The notes below the pieces were generated by a model, which saw nothing but the letters and a program-made list of their open reading frames with translations, searched no databases and had not been told where the DNA came from. The translations under genes and the position numbers were made by a program. From contig CAKRJY010000009.1 in NCBI GenBank assembly GCA_934352055.1, forward strand, positions 1 to 64,000: a stretch of DNA of 64,000 nucleotides, in the 5' to 3' direction. Origin of the DNA: an uncultured Lachnospiraceae bacterium. GTDB lineage: Bacteria; Bacillota; Clostridia; Lachnospirales; Lachnospiraceae. This document shows positions 46,525 through 55,245 of this stretch, in pieces. The stretch's first letter is position 1. Each line of letters begins with the position of its first letter.

Positions 46525-46557
46525 AAAAAACACTCTCGAGTATCTACCCGAGAGTGC
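46525..46557 (-). terminator. Terminator of the 46636-48828 surface-protein gene
   Basis: CACTCTCG (46531-46538) pairs with CGAGAGTG (46549-46556). On the minus strand it is followed by six T. Confidence 0.85.
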
Positions 46558-46635
46558 CATTCTTTAATCACTATTCAATTACCCAAACAACCTTCCTCTT
46601 CTTCCGTTCTATATTGTTACAACCATATGTACTTT

Positions 46636-48828
46636 TTATTTCGTTTTCTTTTTTACGAGCGTTACTGCCATGCATCCGCAAAGACCGGCACCTAAAAGCA
46701 GAAGCCATGCGATAGGTAATGAAGTATCGTTTGTCTTTGGCGATGTCGTCGCTGTAGTTGCAGCCACATCTTCATATACCAATGCATAGGTAGAAAATCC
46801 ATCCGTTGCAAATGTAAATTGTTTTGTATTCGCATCAAACGTTCCGTCAATGACCGTTGCTTTTCCATCATGAATACGAACCATACGATAAACTCTCTTC
46901 ACACTGGTATCTGTGTTAATAAATTTATCCGGAATTGTGATGGTAATACCGATTGCACCGCTTGGATCTGTGATATTCCGATCCGCTAAGCCTGCAATCT
47001 GAAGCAAAAGATTGATGTCATATGTTTCTGCCATCTTATTCTTACCAATGACACTTTCGATTAATTTTGCTTCTTTCTCTGTCAGCGTCTTAACATTTAC
47101 ATTTAACACAACATTTGCATTGGCGCCATTTGCAATTGCTTTCTTTTCTGCCGCGGTCAGACCAATAGCATCTAACAGTTCCTTTGTCGTCTGCGAAAAT
47201 GTTGTCTGTGGTGCACCTGCGCCGGCATTAGCCTGTGTACTATAAACCGGTGTCTTACTCTTTTCTTTCTTTACAATAACATAGGTAGAGAACTGATTGG
47301 TTGCAAAAGAAACCGTTCCGTTGATTGCTGTTGTATCAAGTGCTGTCAATTTTCCATTGTGGTTTCTCACTACCGTATAATCATAATTGGCATCATAATC
47401 CTTCAATGCCAAAGATAATGTGATTGGTTTTTCAAATTCCGTAATTCTAGTTTCCCAATTGGTGCCATTTCCTTTGCTGACAACCTGGTTCAAAGAAAGG
47501 TCTACTGCCTCTGCTGCTACAGCATCAGAAACAAGAGCTGTGGCTGCTGCTGTGTTATACTCTGTGTTATCCGAAACCTTCAACTCCAGATTTCCACTGT
47601 TTGCAGCATTGGCACCATTTGCAATTGCTGCATTTTTGACTGTATTTCCAGTCGTTACTACGGCGTCTTCTGATTTTGTAAAAATACCTTTGAAGTGAAC
47701 GCTCGTATCCGGCATGGTAAATGTAAACGTAGATACATCTTTTTGTGCCTCTAACGTAGCGCCGCCATTTAACTGCACACCCGATAACTGATAACCATAA
47801 TCCGGTGTCAGCTTAATGGTGATTTTAGCACCAGGGGCTGCTGCAAAATGTCCACCATCTTTATTTCCTGCATTTGCTGCAAAATTATCCGGATCCTTTG
47901 GAAGTTTTTCAACTGGTGTTCCATCTACTGCAATGATTTCCGCTGTTCCATGCTCCAAATAGGCATCTTTACCATAGCGCACATCGTCATACGCCCATGT
48001 AATCGTGTTGACCTTTTTATCAATCTGGATATGCTGTGAACTAGAGCCATCCAAAACAAGCGGTGCATTTTCGCTAAATCCCATGCCCGCTGCATTTGGC
48101 GTAAACTGTACCATATAGTTCGCATCATATTTTACATAGAGAGAAACCTTTTTTACAGTATTTGCAAACTGATAACGTCCATCCGGTGATACGGTAACCA
48201 GAGGTGTGCTGCCTGTACTATCCTTTGTCAAATCACTGATTTTCTGATAAGGCGCTTCTTCATTCACCTTTACATAAATATTGTTGGCATCATTTCCTGT
48301 TGCAATCAAGTTATCAAATTCATCTTTTGCATTGCCTTCTAAGACAAATCCAATCCCCTGTGATGCTGGAGGCTGCGGTTGCTGTTCTCCGCCGCCAGAA
48401 CCACCTGCTGCGATAAAAGCAATATGTTGAAATTCATAATTCTTATCTGTTTCCAAGGTAAGTCCATTTTCTGATTCCAACGCTGTTTTGTTTGCTTCGT
48501 CTTTCAAAATATCTTTTCCATCCAGATACAGACCTGCTCCAGGTTCTAATTGTCCACCATGGTCATACTTTATTCTTACCGCAGTCGCTGTTACTGTGTC
48601 ATTCTTTTGCTGCGTATGCCAAGTTCCCGCATTGTCTTTCCACTGTATATAACCAAATTCCAGTGCCGTATCTTCATATTGAAACGTCAGATTCCCCGTA
48701 CTTTCCGCCGTACTTCCTGACGTACCATCTTCCGCCAATACTTTTTGTGCCGGAATCATCGTTACCGTCAAAAGCATCGCTAAGACCAGTGATAAAATTC
48801 CACGCATCCTTCCTTTTGTTTTTTTCAT
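46636..48828 (-). CDS. Sortase-type surface protein with SPKTN motif and beta-rich domains
   Basis: 730 residues. Signal peptide (about 1-32, with AMLLTVTMIPAQKVLAED). A series of beta-rich domains follows, then two copies of a module ending FATNQFSTYVIVKKE and FATDGFSTYALVYE. The C-terminus is SPKTNDTSLP, a hydrophobic helix and KKKTK, a sorting signal with SPKT in place of LPXT. GGAGG lies 7-8 nt before the ATG. It is 63 bp downstream of the zinc-finger lipoprotein. Function is unknown; probably adhesion or wall architecture. Confidence 0.8.
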   Translation of the reverse strand: MKKTKGRMRGILSLVLAMLLTVTMIPAQKVLAEDGTSGSTAESTGNLTFQYEDTALEFGYIQWKDNAGTWHTQQKNDTVTATAVRIKYDHGGQLEPGAGLYLDGKDILKDEANKTALESENGLTLETDKNYEFQHIAFIAAGGSGGGEQQPQPPASQGIGFVLEGNAKDEFDNLIATGNDANNIYVKVNEEAPYQKISDLTKDSTGSTPLVTVSPDGRYQFANTVKKVSLYVKYDANYMVQFTPNAAGMGFSENAPLVLDGSSSQHIQIDKKVNTITWAYDDVRYGKDAYLEHGTAEIIAVDGTPVEKLPKDPDNFAANAGNKDGGHFAAAPGAKITIKLTPDYGYQLSGVQLNGGATLEAQKDVSTFTFTMPDTSVHFKGIFTKSEDAVVTTGNTVKNAAIANGANAANSGNLELKVSDNTEYNTAAATALVSDAVAAEAVDLSLNQVVSKGNGTNWETRITEFEKPITLSLALKDYDANYDYTVVRNHNGKLTALDTTAINGTVSFATNQFSTYVIVKKEKSKTPVYSTQANAGAGAPQTTFSQTTKELLDAIGLTAAEKKAIANGANANVVLNVNVKTLTEKEAKLIESVIGKNKMAETYDINLLLQIAGLADRNITDPSGAIGITITIPDKFINTDTSVKRVYRMVRIHDGKATVIDGTFDANTKQFTFATDGFSTYALVYEDVAATTATTSPKTNDTSLPIAWLLLLGAGLCGCMAVTLVKKKTK

Positions 48829-48891
48829 GTTGTCTTCCTCCTTTTGTCGCTTTTTATCTATGTACTATTATCTTCTTACATACATCCCACT

Positions 48892-49725
48892 TTAAAGTGT
48901 ACCGCTGCCACCACAGACAACGCACTTAAAACTGCCACCGCACACAGGACAATCCATCGCTGTGCCAACACCACCGCAATGTGTACAGGTGTGTGTCTTT
49001 GCGCCACCGCAAAAAGTACATGTATTTCCATGATCCAATCCGGTACCAAAGCAGTTACCACACTCCTCAATACCATCACCGCCACAGGCAGGACACGTCA
49101 TACGACCGCCATCACAATCCGGACATTCTCCGGTGCCGTTACAGTTTGAACATACTTGTTTGATCAATCCCGCCTCTTTTTGTGCTGTCCTGACTTCTTC
49201 ACTCATATCCATCGCTGTCGTGATTGTGATGTCCTGTTCCTTTGCCGCTTCCATTACGACGCTATCCATTTTGGTTTGTAACTCGGTAGCATTCAAATCA
49301 GTCGTACATTCTGTGATGGTAAGTGCTACCGTCTGATCTTCTTTCATATAGCCTTCCTCTGCTGCAATAGAAACCACAGTCTGTAACGTCTCATCCAGTG
49401 ATTTCCCGGCAAACGATTTCTTGCTATATGCATCCTTTGCATCTGCATTCAGGCATTCCAATGCCACGACATTTTCATCTTTATCAAGATAAATGTTAAA
49501 TTCAGGATTAATTTTTATATGAATCACAGCCACATACTTCGCATTTTTTAAAATTGCTGCTACATCATCTCCTGTTTCTTCCGGTTCAACCGTCTTTTCC
49601 GTTTTCTTTTCTGTCGAGCTCTTTTGTTCTTCCTGTTTGGTTTTGCCGCATCCAAACAACATGGTAGAACATGCCAGTACAAGGCAGAGTAAACAACAAA
49701 AAACTCCCACATTACGTCGTCGCAT
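48892..49725 (-). CDS. Lipoprotein with RsgI-like autoproteolysis domain and eight CxxC zinc-finger motifs
   Basis: 277 residues. The start at 49725 (MRRRNVGVFC) has GGAGGG 7 nt upstream. The lipobox LFGC gives Cys26. Residues about 62-140 (YVAVIHIKINPEFNIYLD, NVVALECLNADAK, GKSLDETL, AAEEGYM) match the extracellular mid domain of RsgI anti-sigma factors, where the Asn-Pro bond (here Asn73-Pro74) self-cleaves. Residues 192-271 carry eight CxxC pairs with GxG spacing, like the DnaJ zinc-finger domain. There is no anti-sigma domain. The combination is unusual; function is unknown, perhaps extracellular redox or metal sensing. Confidence 0.8.
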   Translation of the reverse strand: MRRRNVGVFCCLLCLVLACSTMLFGCGKTKQEEQKSSTEKKTEKTVEPEETGDDVAAILKNAKYVAVIHIKINPEFNIYLDKDENVVALECLNADAKDAYSKKSFAGKSLDETLQTVVSIAAEEGYMKEDQTVALTITECTTDLNATELQTKMDSVVMEAAKEQDITITTAMDMSEEVRTAQKEAGLIKQVCSNCNGTGECPDCDGGRMTCPACGGDGIEECGNCFGTGLDHGNTCTFCGGAKTHTCTHCGGVGTAMDCPVCGGSFKCVVCGGSGTL

Positions 49726-49830
49726 ATGCTCACCCTCCAACATCGTATTTACTACTTAATGATGGGTAAAATTTTAACATATGCGGTCGTAATATGGGAG
49801 TTGACATATGTCTCAAATCGTCAAAATCCT

Positions 49831-51267
49831 TTATTTTTCCTGCATCCAGGCATAATAAAATTGGAGCAAACCAATTCTTGCCTTGGTATTTGTTTTCTCA
49901 TTCATATTCGAAATATGACGGTACAATGCTGCTCGTGAAATAGCAAGCTGCGTCGCCATCTCTGTCACATTATCTTCAGAATGAAGCATGCACGCAAGTA
50001 CTTCCACTTCGCGTGGTGTTAAGGAAAACTCCTGTGCAAAAAGTGCAAGCCATTCCTCTTCGTTTTTCTTATGTGTTTCTAATATTTTTTCTGTTTTTTG
50101 TGCTTCCTGCGATAAAATTGCATTTTCCTGTTTCCATCGCATTTGATCCCCAGATCTCTGGTACACAAAAATCAAAACACTTGTAATGGCAAATAGCACA
50201 AGCGCAATTACAATGGTGACATAACTTGGCGAATGTAACAGTGTCAGTGACATCGAAGCCGTTCCCACCACACACAGATTGTTGACAGCACGCCCCAATC
50301 CAGCCCACAGCTTTCCCTCTTTCATTGCATACGAAAGACGCATAAAACTGCTGGCAAAATAGATAGAAAAGAAGCCGGCTGACAGATAAAATACAACAAG
50401 TCCCAATAGAAATGGACCACCGCACGTGATTACAACCACGCAAATCGTTGAAAGCATCATCACACAATACATGATGATGTTCTGGTAAGCACCTTTTTTG
50501 ATATCATATAAAAATCCTGCAAGCAAACCACTGCACGCAAGTAAAAGTCTCGGCCATTGTCCGATATCCGCACCTCCACCAGCATGTATCAATGTCACCG
50601 CGTTATCTAATGTTGCAAAAATAAATGTCATGAGCGCAACAATAAAAATCAACAGCATACCCGTCTTTCGCGCAGCACCATCAGCTTCTATGACCGGATG
50701 TGTTTCTCCTTGCGTTTCGATCTGCTGTGCTTTTACCATAAATAAGCCTTCCATAACAGCAAAAGCCAGACATAAGAAAACCACCTGTACTGCTACTGAT
50801 GAAATACAATTGTTATTGATAAACTGCAATAAAATCCCAAATGCATAGGCACAGCCTACCGTTCGCGCCAAATGTGATTGTTCTGTCTCGATTTCTGCCG
50901 CAAAAGTCTGCGCAACCAAATAATGCACACCACTTCCAAAATACCCAAGCAACAAAAATAAAAACAAACCGGCGCGCAATGTGTGTCCATATCCGCTATG
51001 AATCTTGATAAAAAAGAACATCAGAATCACGGCTGCACTGCTCACGCTCCAAAACAGCCGCTTTATCTTTGCCGGTAACATTTTTTCCATTGGTGCATAC
51101 AGCAGAAAACCCAGCACACTACTACCTAAAACATAACTCTGTGCTAAGACCACGCCATCTGCATCTGTCACAAAGGCCATCATATTATCAAAATAATACT
51201 CTGCACCGAGAAATACAAAGTAAAAAATTCCAAGCATTAAAATTGATCTCACAGTACCTTTTCTCAT
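49831..51267 (-). CDS. LuxR-type regulator with 12-TM MFS-like sensor
   Basis: 478 residues. The start at 51267 (MRKGTVRSIL) has AGGAAG 6 nt upstream. About 12 hydrophobic helices fill residues 8-390. A short coiled linker then leads to a C-terminal LuxR helix-turn-helix (about 412-475): FSLTPREVEVLACMLHSE and ISRAALYRHISNMNEKTNTK. The membrane part probably senses a ligand and the HTH acts from the membrane. Likely targets are the surface genes around it. Its ATG overlaps the stop of the aldehyde dehydrogenase remnant (ATGA). Confidence 0.85.
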   Translation of the reverse strand: MRKGTVRSILMLGIFYFVFLGAEYYFDNMMAFVTDADGVVLAQSYVLGSSVLGFLLYAPMEKMLPAKIKRLFWSVSSAAVILMFFFIKIHSGYGHTLRAGLFLFLLLGYFGSGVHYLVAQTFAAEIETEQSHLARTVGCAYAFGILLQFINNNCISSVAVQVVFLCLAFAVMEGLFMVKAQQIETQGETHPVIEADGAARKTGMLLIFIVALMTFIFATLDNAVTLIHAGGGADIGQWPRLLLACSGLLAGFLYDIKKGAYQNIIMYCVMMLSTICVVVITCGGPFLLGLVVFYLSAGFFSIYFASSFMRLSYAMKEGKLWAGLGRAVNNLCVVGTASMSLTLLHSPSYVTIVIALVLFAITSVLIFVYQRSGDQMRWKQENAILSQEAQKTEKILETHKKNEEEWLALFAQEFSLTPREVEVLACMLHSEDNVTEMATQLAISRAALYRHISNMNEKTNTKARIGLLQFYYAWMQEK

Positions 51268-51476
51268 ATCTTTCTTCCTACTAGTGATCCTTTCTTTTCT
51301 GTATATTTCTGATAACGAACCGGTAAATCCATCCATGTCTTCTTATCCACGATACTTCTGTTATGGCTGAAAGTCTCGAAACCTGCTTCTCCATGGTAAC
51401 CGCCCATACCACTCTCACCAATACCGCCAAATGGCATCTCACTTGTCGCAAGATGAATAATGGTATCATTGATACA
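51264..51476 (-). pseudogene. Aldehyde dehydrogenase, C-terminal remnant
   Basis: The frame CINDTIIHLATSEMPFGGIG then ESGMGGYHG and FETFSHNRSIVDKKTWMDLP is the C-terminal end of a class 3-type aldehyde dehydrogenase. It opens right after a TGA at 51477-51479 and has no start, catalytic Cys or NAD-binding part. About 70 codons remain, joined upstream to the dipeptidase 3' region. It ends inside the start codon of the LuxR gene, so the original ALDH-regulator coupling survives. Confidence 0.8.
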
Positions 51477-51540
51477 TCATAACGCAGTTTCCAAAGATAC
51501 TAAAGGGATTTTTTCTAAAGAAAAGTTTAGAATTATGAAA

Positions 51541-52320
51541 TTATGGTTCGAAATCATAGGCTTCGTAAGCTGTTGTATCGGAATAGTCCCACCATTCTCC
51601 TGCGTAACCACGAAAGCCACATTCTGCCATCACGCTTTCCATCATTCTGGCGTTTTCTGCCGCCGTTTCCGATACATCACTGTAATCGCGATCTGCCATG
51701 AGCGAAAAATCATCAAATGCCGTCGGCATTTCTACTTCATTTCCATCAAACGTCACCAGTGTCATATCAATCGTTCCACCCAGATTATGTGCTTTCATAC
51801 CATTCGCCGGGTTGGCAACATAGCGTGGATTTGGACATACCTGCCATAACTTTTCCTGTGCCGCAAATGGGCGATATGCATCCCAGATTTTTATGTAATA
51901 TCCCATAGATTTGAATTTTTCCTGCGCCACTGCAAGTTTTTTTACTGTTCCATAGCGCAAATAAGCATCCTTAAAATCATAGATAACGGTTCCGGTAAAA
52001 TTATCTGTTGTCGCATACTTGAGGTCTATGACGATATCCGGAATATAATCTGTAATTTTCACAAAGTCTGTATCTGCAGGTTCTTCCACTGTCTGTTCTT
52101 TTTCTGTTGTCGCTGGTTCCTCTATATCGTCTTGATCTGCATTCTTTTCCGCTGCTTTTGCATTTTCTTTGTATTCCTGTGTTTCCTTTTCCTTCTCTAT
52201 TTTTTCGGCTTCTTTCTTTTGGCTGGTGTAATACCTGCCATAGGAAACACCGCCGATTAAGAGCACCGCGAAAGCAATTATAATGATGATAGATAGAAGT
52301 TTTATTTTCTTTTTTTGCAT
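51541..52320 (-). CDS. VanX/DdpX-like M15 D-Ala-D-Ala dipeptidase, altered zinc site
   Basis: 259 residues. The start at 52320 has AGGA 8 nt upstream. An N-terminal transmembrane helix (8-25) is followed by a Lys/Glu-rich coiled linker, then the M15D domain (about 85-259). Seen: DAYRP (Arg150), AHNLGGTIDMT with zinc ligands His178 and Asp185, and GEWWDYSD with catalytic Glu242. The third zinc ligand, a His in EWWH of VanX, is Asp245 here. It is membrane-anchored outside the cell and probably trims peptidoglycan stem peptides. It starts 2 bp after the transpeptidase stop codon. Confidence 0.85.
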   Translation of the reverse strand: MQKKKIKLLSIIIIIAFAVLLIGGVSYGRYYTSQKKEAEKIEKEKETQEYKENAKAAEKNADQDDIEEPATTEKEQTVEEPADTDFVKITDYIPDIVIDLKYATTDNFTGTVIYDFKDAYLRYGTVKKLAVAQEKFKSMGYYIKIWDAYRPFAAQEKLWQVCPNPRYVANPANGMKAHNLGGTIDMTLVTFDGNEVEMPTAFDDFSLMADRDYSDVSETAAENARMMESVMAECGFRGYAGEWWDYSDTTAYEAYDFEP

Positions 52321-52322
52321 AC

Positions 52323-53567
52323 TCAATATCCTTTCACCCCATCTGCCGTATCAATAACAATCAAACATCCCGGCTGTATTGTCTGCATGATCTGCACCAT
52401 CGCACTCTGTGGAACTGACACACAACCTGCCGTCGGTCTTCCATTAAAAAATGCTGATCCGTTTCCCGGCACACATGCCGCGTTATAATCCAATGCCAGA
52501 ACATAATTATAAACACTTCCGCAAGCACTGATATGTTCTGCCGAATTCCAATCCGGCACCACCTCATTGGTACTTACAAATTGATTATAATAAACCGAAT
52601 TCACATCATCAACCCAATAATAAGAATCGTCGACCTGTGTATAGACTAGGGCAGTTCCCGGATTTGGCATATTGCCAAAAGCACGGCTAAAACCCCAAAC
52701 ACCTCTTGGCGAGCAGGATGCGTATTCTGATGCCTGCCCCACACCGCCACTTCCCACCAAACCGGATGTTTCCAAATTCTGCTGCCAAATACCATTTACA
52801 TCCTTTGTATGCATAGAGATGGTTGCTGAGGTTCCACGAGCTGCAACTACGATCAATTGGTTTGTCTGTTGTGCCACGGATAACTCTGCAACCCAATCTC
52901 CGGCATTTGTCTTCTGACTAATGCTACTATTATTCTCTGCTTGCCTTTTTTGTTGTTCTTCTGACAATCTTTGCGCCTCCTCTGCCGCCTTTTGTGCCTG
53001 ACTTTTCTCCACGTTCACCGTAAAACTATATTCCTTTTTATTCCCCTGGGCATCGTTTACTGTCAGACTTTCCTCATATGTCCCCTCGGTATCAAATTGC
53101 AACACTTCTGCCTGCACAAATACACCGGATATTTTCTTCTTTTCATTTTTTATCACATGCTCTTGGTCTGAATATTTTACATTTACCTCTTTGCTTTTTT
53201 CTGTTACCTTGGCGATAACATCTGTGATTTCCAGTGCCTCTCCCGCCTGTATCTGAATATCCTTTTTCAATGTTATCTTTGGTGCTGTCGTATCTTTTAC
53301 CTCTAGCATAAATTCCTTTGACTTTTTCTTTAACTTAGCAGTTGCCTGATACTCTCCAACCTTATCTGTATTTACTTTTGAAAAATCAAAGTTTACATCC
53401 TCTAAATCCGCACCTTTGACTGATACATATTGGCTTTCATAGTCTGCCGGATCTTCTCCTAACTCTAAGGTAAAACGGTCTGCCTTTAAGTCCATCTTTG
53501 CACAGCCGGTAAAAATACTGGCACAAGCAAGTAATAGACTTAACATTGTCTTTCTCTGTAATTTCAT
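52323..53567 (-). CDS. Lipoprotein with Ig-like domains and L,D-transpeptidase-like domain
   Basis: 414 residues. The start at 53567 (MKLQRKTMLS) has AAAGGA 9-10 nt upstream. Lipobox with Cys22 (IFTGCAK). One or two Ig-like domains (about 30-185), a coiled coil (AQKAAEEAQRLSEEQQKRQA), then a YkuD-type catalytic domain (about 230-410) with RPTAGCVSVPQ (Cys about 381). Relatives usually have a His in a GSAIFLH-like segment before this motif. Here the stretch reads GSAFFNGRPTAGC, with no His, as if four residues were lost. It may therefore be inactive or work differently. Confidence 0.75.
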   Translation of the reverse strand: MKLQRKTMLSLLLACASIFTGCAKMDLKADRFTLELGEDPADYESQYVSVKGADLEDVNFDFSKVNTDKVGEYQATAKLKKKSKEFMLEVKDTTAPKITLKKDIQIQAGEALEITDVIAKVTEKSKEVNVKYSDQEHVIKNEKKKISGVFVQAEVLQFDTEGTYEESLTVNDAQGNKKEYSFTVNVEKSQAQKAAEEAQRLSEEQQKRQAENNSSISQKTNAGDWVAELSVAQQTNQLIVVAARGTSATISMHTKDVNGIWQQNLETSGLVGSGGVGQASEYASCSPRGVWGFSRAFGNMPNPGTALVYTQVDDSYYWVDDVNSVYYNQFVSTNEVVPDWNSAEHISACGSVYNYVLALDYNAACVPGNGSAFFNGRPTAGCVSVPQSAMVQIMQTIQPGCLIVIDTADGVKGY

Positions 53568-53597
53568 GCTATTTATCCTTTTCTTCTTTTGTTTTTG

Positions 53598-53636
53598 CCA
53601 AAATAAAAGGGCATGTACTACTGCACACACCCTTTC
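53598..53636 (-). terminator. Terminator of the two-gene surface-protein operon
   Basis: On the minus strand GGGTGTGT pairs with ACATGCCC (53609-53632, with G-U pairs), followed by TTTTATTTT. Confidence 0.65.
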
Positions 53637-53653
53637 TCTTGATTTATTCGTTT

Positions 53654-55225
53654 CTAATTTTTCTTTTCTCTTACTACCCCATAGGTAACTATGCCAAATG
53701 CTACTGCACCCACCATAAACATCATCAATAAGAAATAATTCATTCCGAATTCCCCTGTCTTTGGAGAAGAAAGACTTTGTGCATCTTCTTCTACAATAAC
53801 ATAGGTTGAGAAATGATTTGTAATAAAGGAAATGTTTCCCTCATTTACAGTTGTTTGACACTTCACTAATTGATCGCCATCTACACGATAAACCTGCAAT
53901 GTCTTACCGGATGTTTTCAAATTCTCTGGGATGGGCATCGTAATCTGAACATTTCCATTCAATTCATGAATACTGGTTCCTGCTGCATCCAACAGATCAA
54001 ACTCATATACCGCATAATTTCCGGTAAAAGCAGATACTGTCTTGCTAATCAAGGATTTTACGCTGTTCAGTGTCGTCTTATTATCAATCTTTGCTACTTT
54101 CAGCGTATTGTCCTTTGCTAAAACAGCATCCGTTCCGCTCAAGGAAACATTTGCCTCACCCGTGGCAGAAATAATGATCTGCTTTGTAGTTTCTGTAGCA
54201 GGCGTAGTATTCTTATCACTTGCTCCTGTGTTGGTGCCTGTAGATACATTGTCCTCTGTCTTCTTTGGATATACATCCGACGGCTTGATATTACCATTTG
54301 CACTTACATAATAATCTGCCGCACTCAAATCTGCTTTTTCACATTTTTCATAAGTGTTGTCTTCAACGAGTTCATAATAACTACTTACCTTAATATCACT
54401 GACAGATGCATTGGCATTGTAGACAATGGTTCTGTTCAACTGATTATCATATGCTTCTACCCAGAGTAATTGATAGAGTCCCTTTTCTGTTTCTGATGTA
54501 ATCTGACCGCTTGTCTGTGACCATTCCCGCATAAGTTCTGTATATACACCATCACCATCATAGTCAGACATTTCGATATATTCATCACCATCTGGTGTCT
54601 TATATACCATGACCATGTGACTAATTCTACTTTCCCTGTCTGTTGCAGATGCTTGAACCAATCTCTCATCCCCTGGTTTCAGATTCTGTTTCTTTACTTT
54701 TACAGAAGAAACCGTAATTATTGGCGCATTGTACTCGCGCTCCACTCCGCCTTGCGTTGTGATCGTATATTTATCCTTATGTTGCTCCAAATACCCTGCA
54801 TCATCGTCTGTTGAATTTCCTGCTTTGTCACTTGCATATACATATAACAAATAATGCTGTGTGTTGTATGTTTCCTTGCTAACAGAACTTGACGTTCCCT
54901 CCCAATATCCAGTCTGTTCATTATAGGCTAATTCCGTCATAAAAGTTTCCTGCCCAATGATCCACTCAAAATCTTTTGGCCAGTATCGTATATAAACACG
55001 TTCCACTCCGCTTTGATCATCCGTAACCTTTACCTTGATATGAACACGATCTCCAACATTGATCGTCGTTCCACCCTCTGCAACTTCCAGCGAGTCATAG
55101 TCTATGACCGGACCTGTTGTGTCCGCGCTTTCTTCCGCATGAACCAAATTCACCGATCCAAGTGATACAAATGCCATCACAGCACATGTCATTCCACAAA
55201 GAATTTTCTTACCAATACCTCTCAT
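53654..55225 (-). CDS. SPKTG-anchored surface protein with Ig-like repeats
   Basis: 523 residues. The start at 55225 (MRGIGKKILC) has AAGGAGG 6 nt upstream. Signal peptide to about residue 30 (SVNLVHAEE). Ig-like repeats follow, two with the pattern xxINVGDRVHIKVKVTDDQSG and LKPGDERLVQASATDRES. A Ser/Thr linker leads to a C-terminal module with FITNHFSTYVIVEED. It ends SLSSPKTGEFG, a hydrophobic helix and REKKN. It lies 20 bp after a larger paralogue and is probably anchored by a sortase encoded elsewhere. Confidence 0.82.
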   Translation of the reverse strand: MRGIGKKILCGMTCAVMAFVSLGSVNLVHAEESADTTGPVIDYDSLEVAEGGTTINVGDRVHIKVKVTDDQSGVERVYIRYWPKDFEWIIGQETFMTELAYNEQTGYWEGTSSSVSKETYNTQHYLLYVYASDKAGNSTDDDAGYLEQHKDKYTITTQGGVEREYNAPIITVSSVKVKKQNLKPGDERLVQASATDRESRISHMVMVYKTPDGDEYIEMSDYDGDGVYTELMREWSQTSGQITSETEKGLYQLLWVEAYDNQLNRTIVYNANASVSDIKVSSYYELVEDNTYEKCEKADLSAADYYVSANGNIKPSDVYPKKTEDNVSTGTNTGASDKNTTPATETTKQIIISATGEANVSLSGTDAVLAKDNTLKVAKIDNKTTLNSVKSLISKTVSAFTGNYAVYEFDLLDAAGTSIHELNGNVQITMPIPENLKTSGKTLQVYRVDGDQLVKCQTTVNEGNISFITNHFSTYVIVEEDAQSLSSPKTGEFGMNYFLLMMFMVGAVAFGIVTYGVVREKKN

Positions 55226-55245
55226 GTTTTTCCTCCTTATCATAT

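Larger units (their letters stand above)
46196..46635. other. 440-bp intergenic region: terminator and intron-like fragment
   Basis: Holds the terminator of the surface-protein gene (46525-46557), the group II intron-like fragment (46365-46487) and AT-rich sequence upstream of GH2 with two TATAAT-like boxes near 46272 and 46289 on the minus strand. I see no protein-coding gene. Confidence 0.6.

Noticed and set aside
46289..46715. Overlapping open frames on both strands that look protein-like
   Set aside because: No ribosome binding sites, and the sequence is better explained by a structured intron-like RNA and a terminator.
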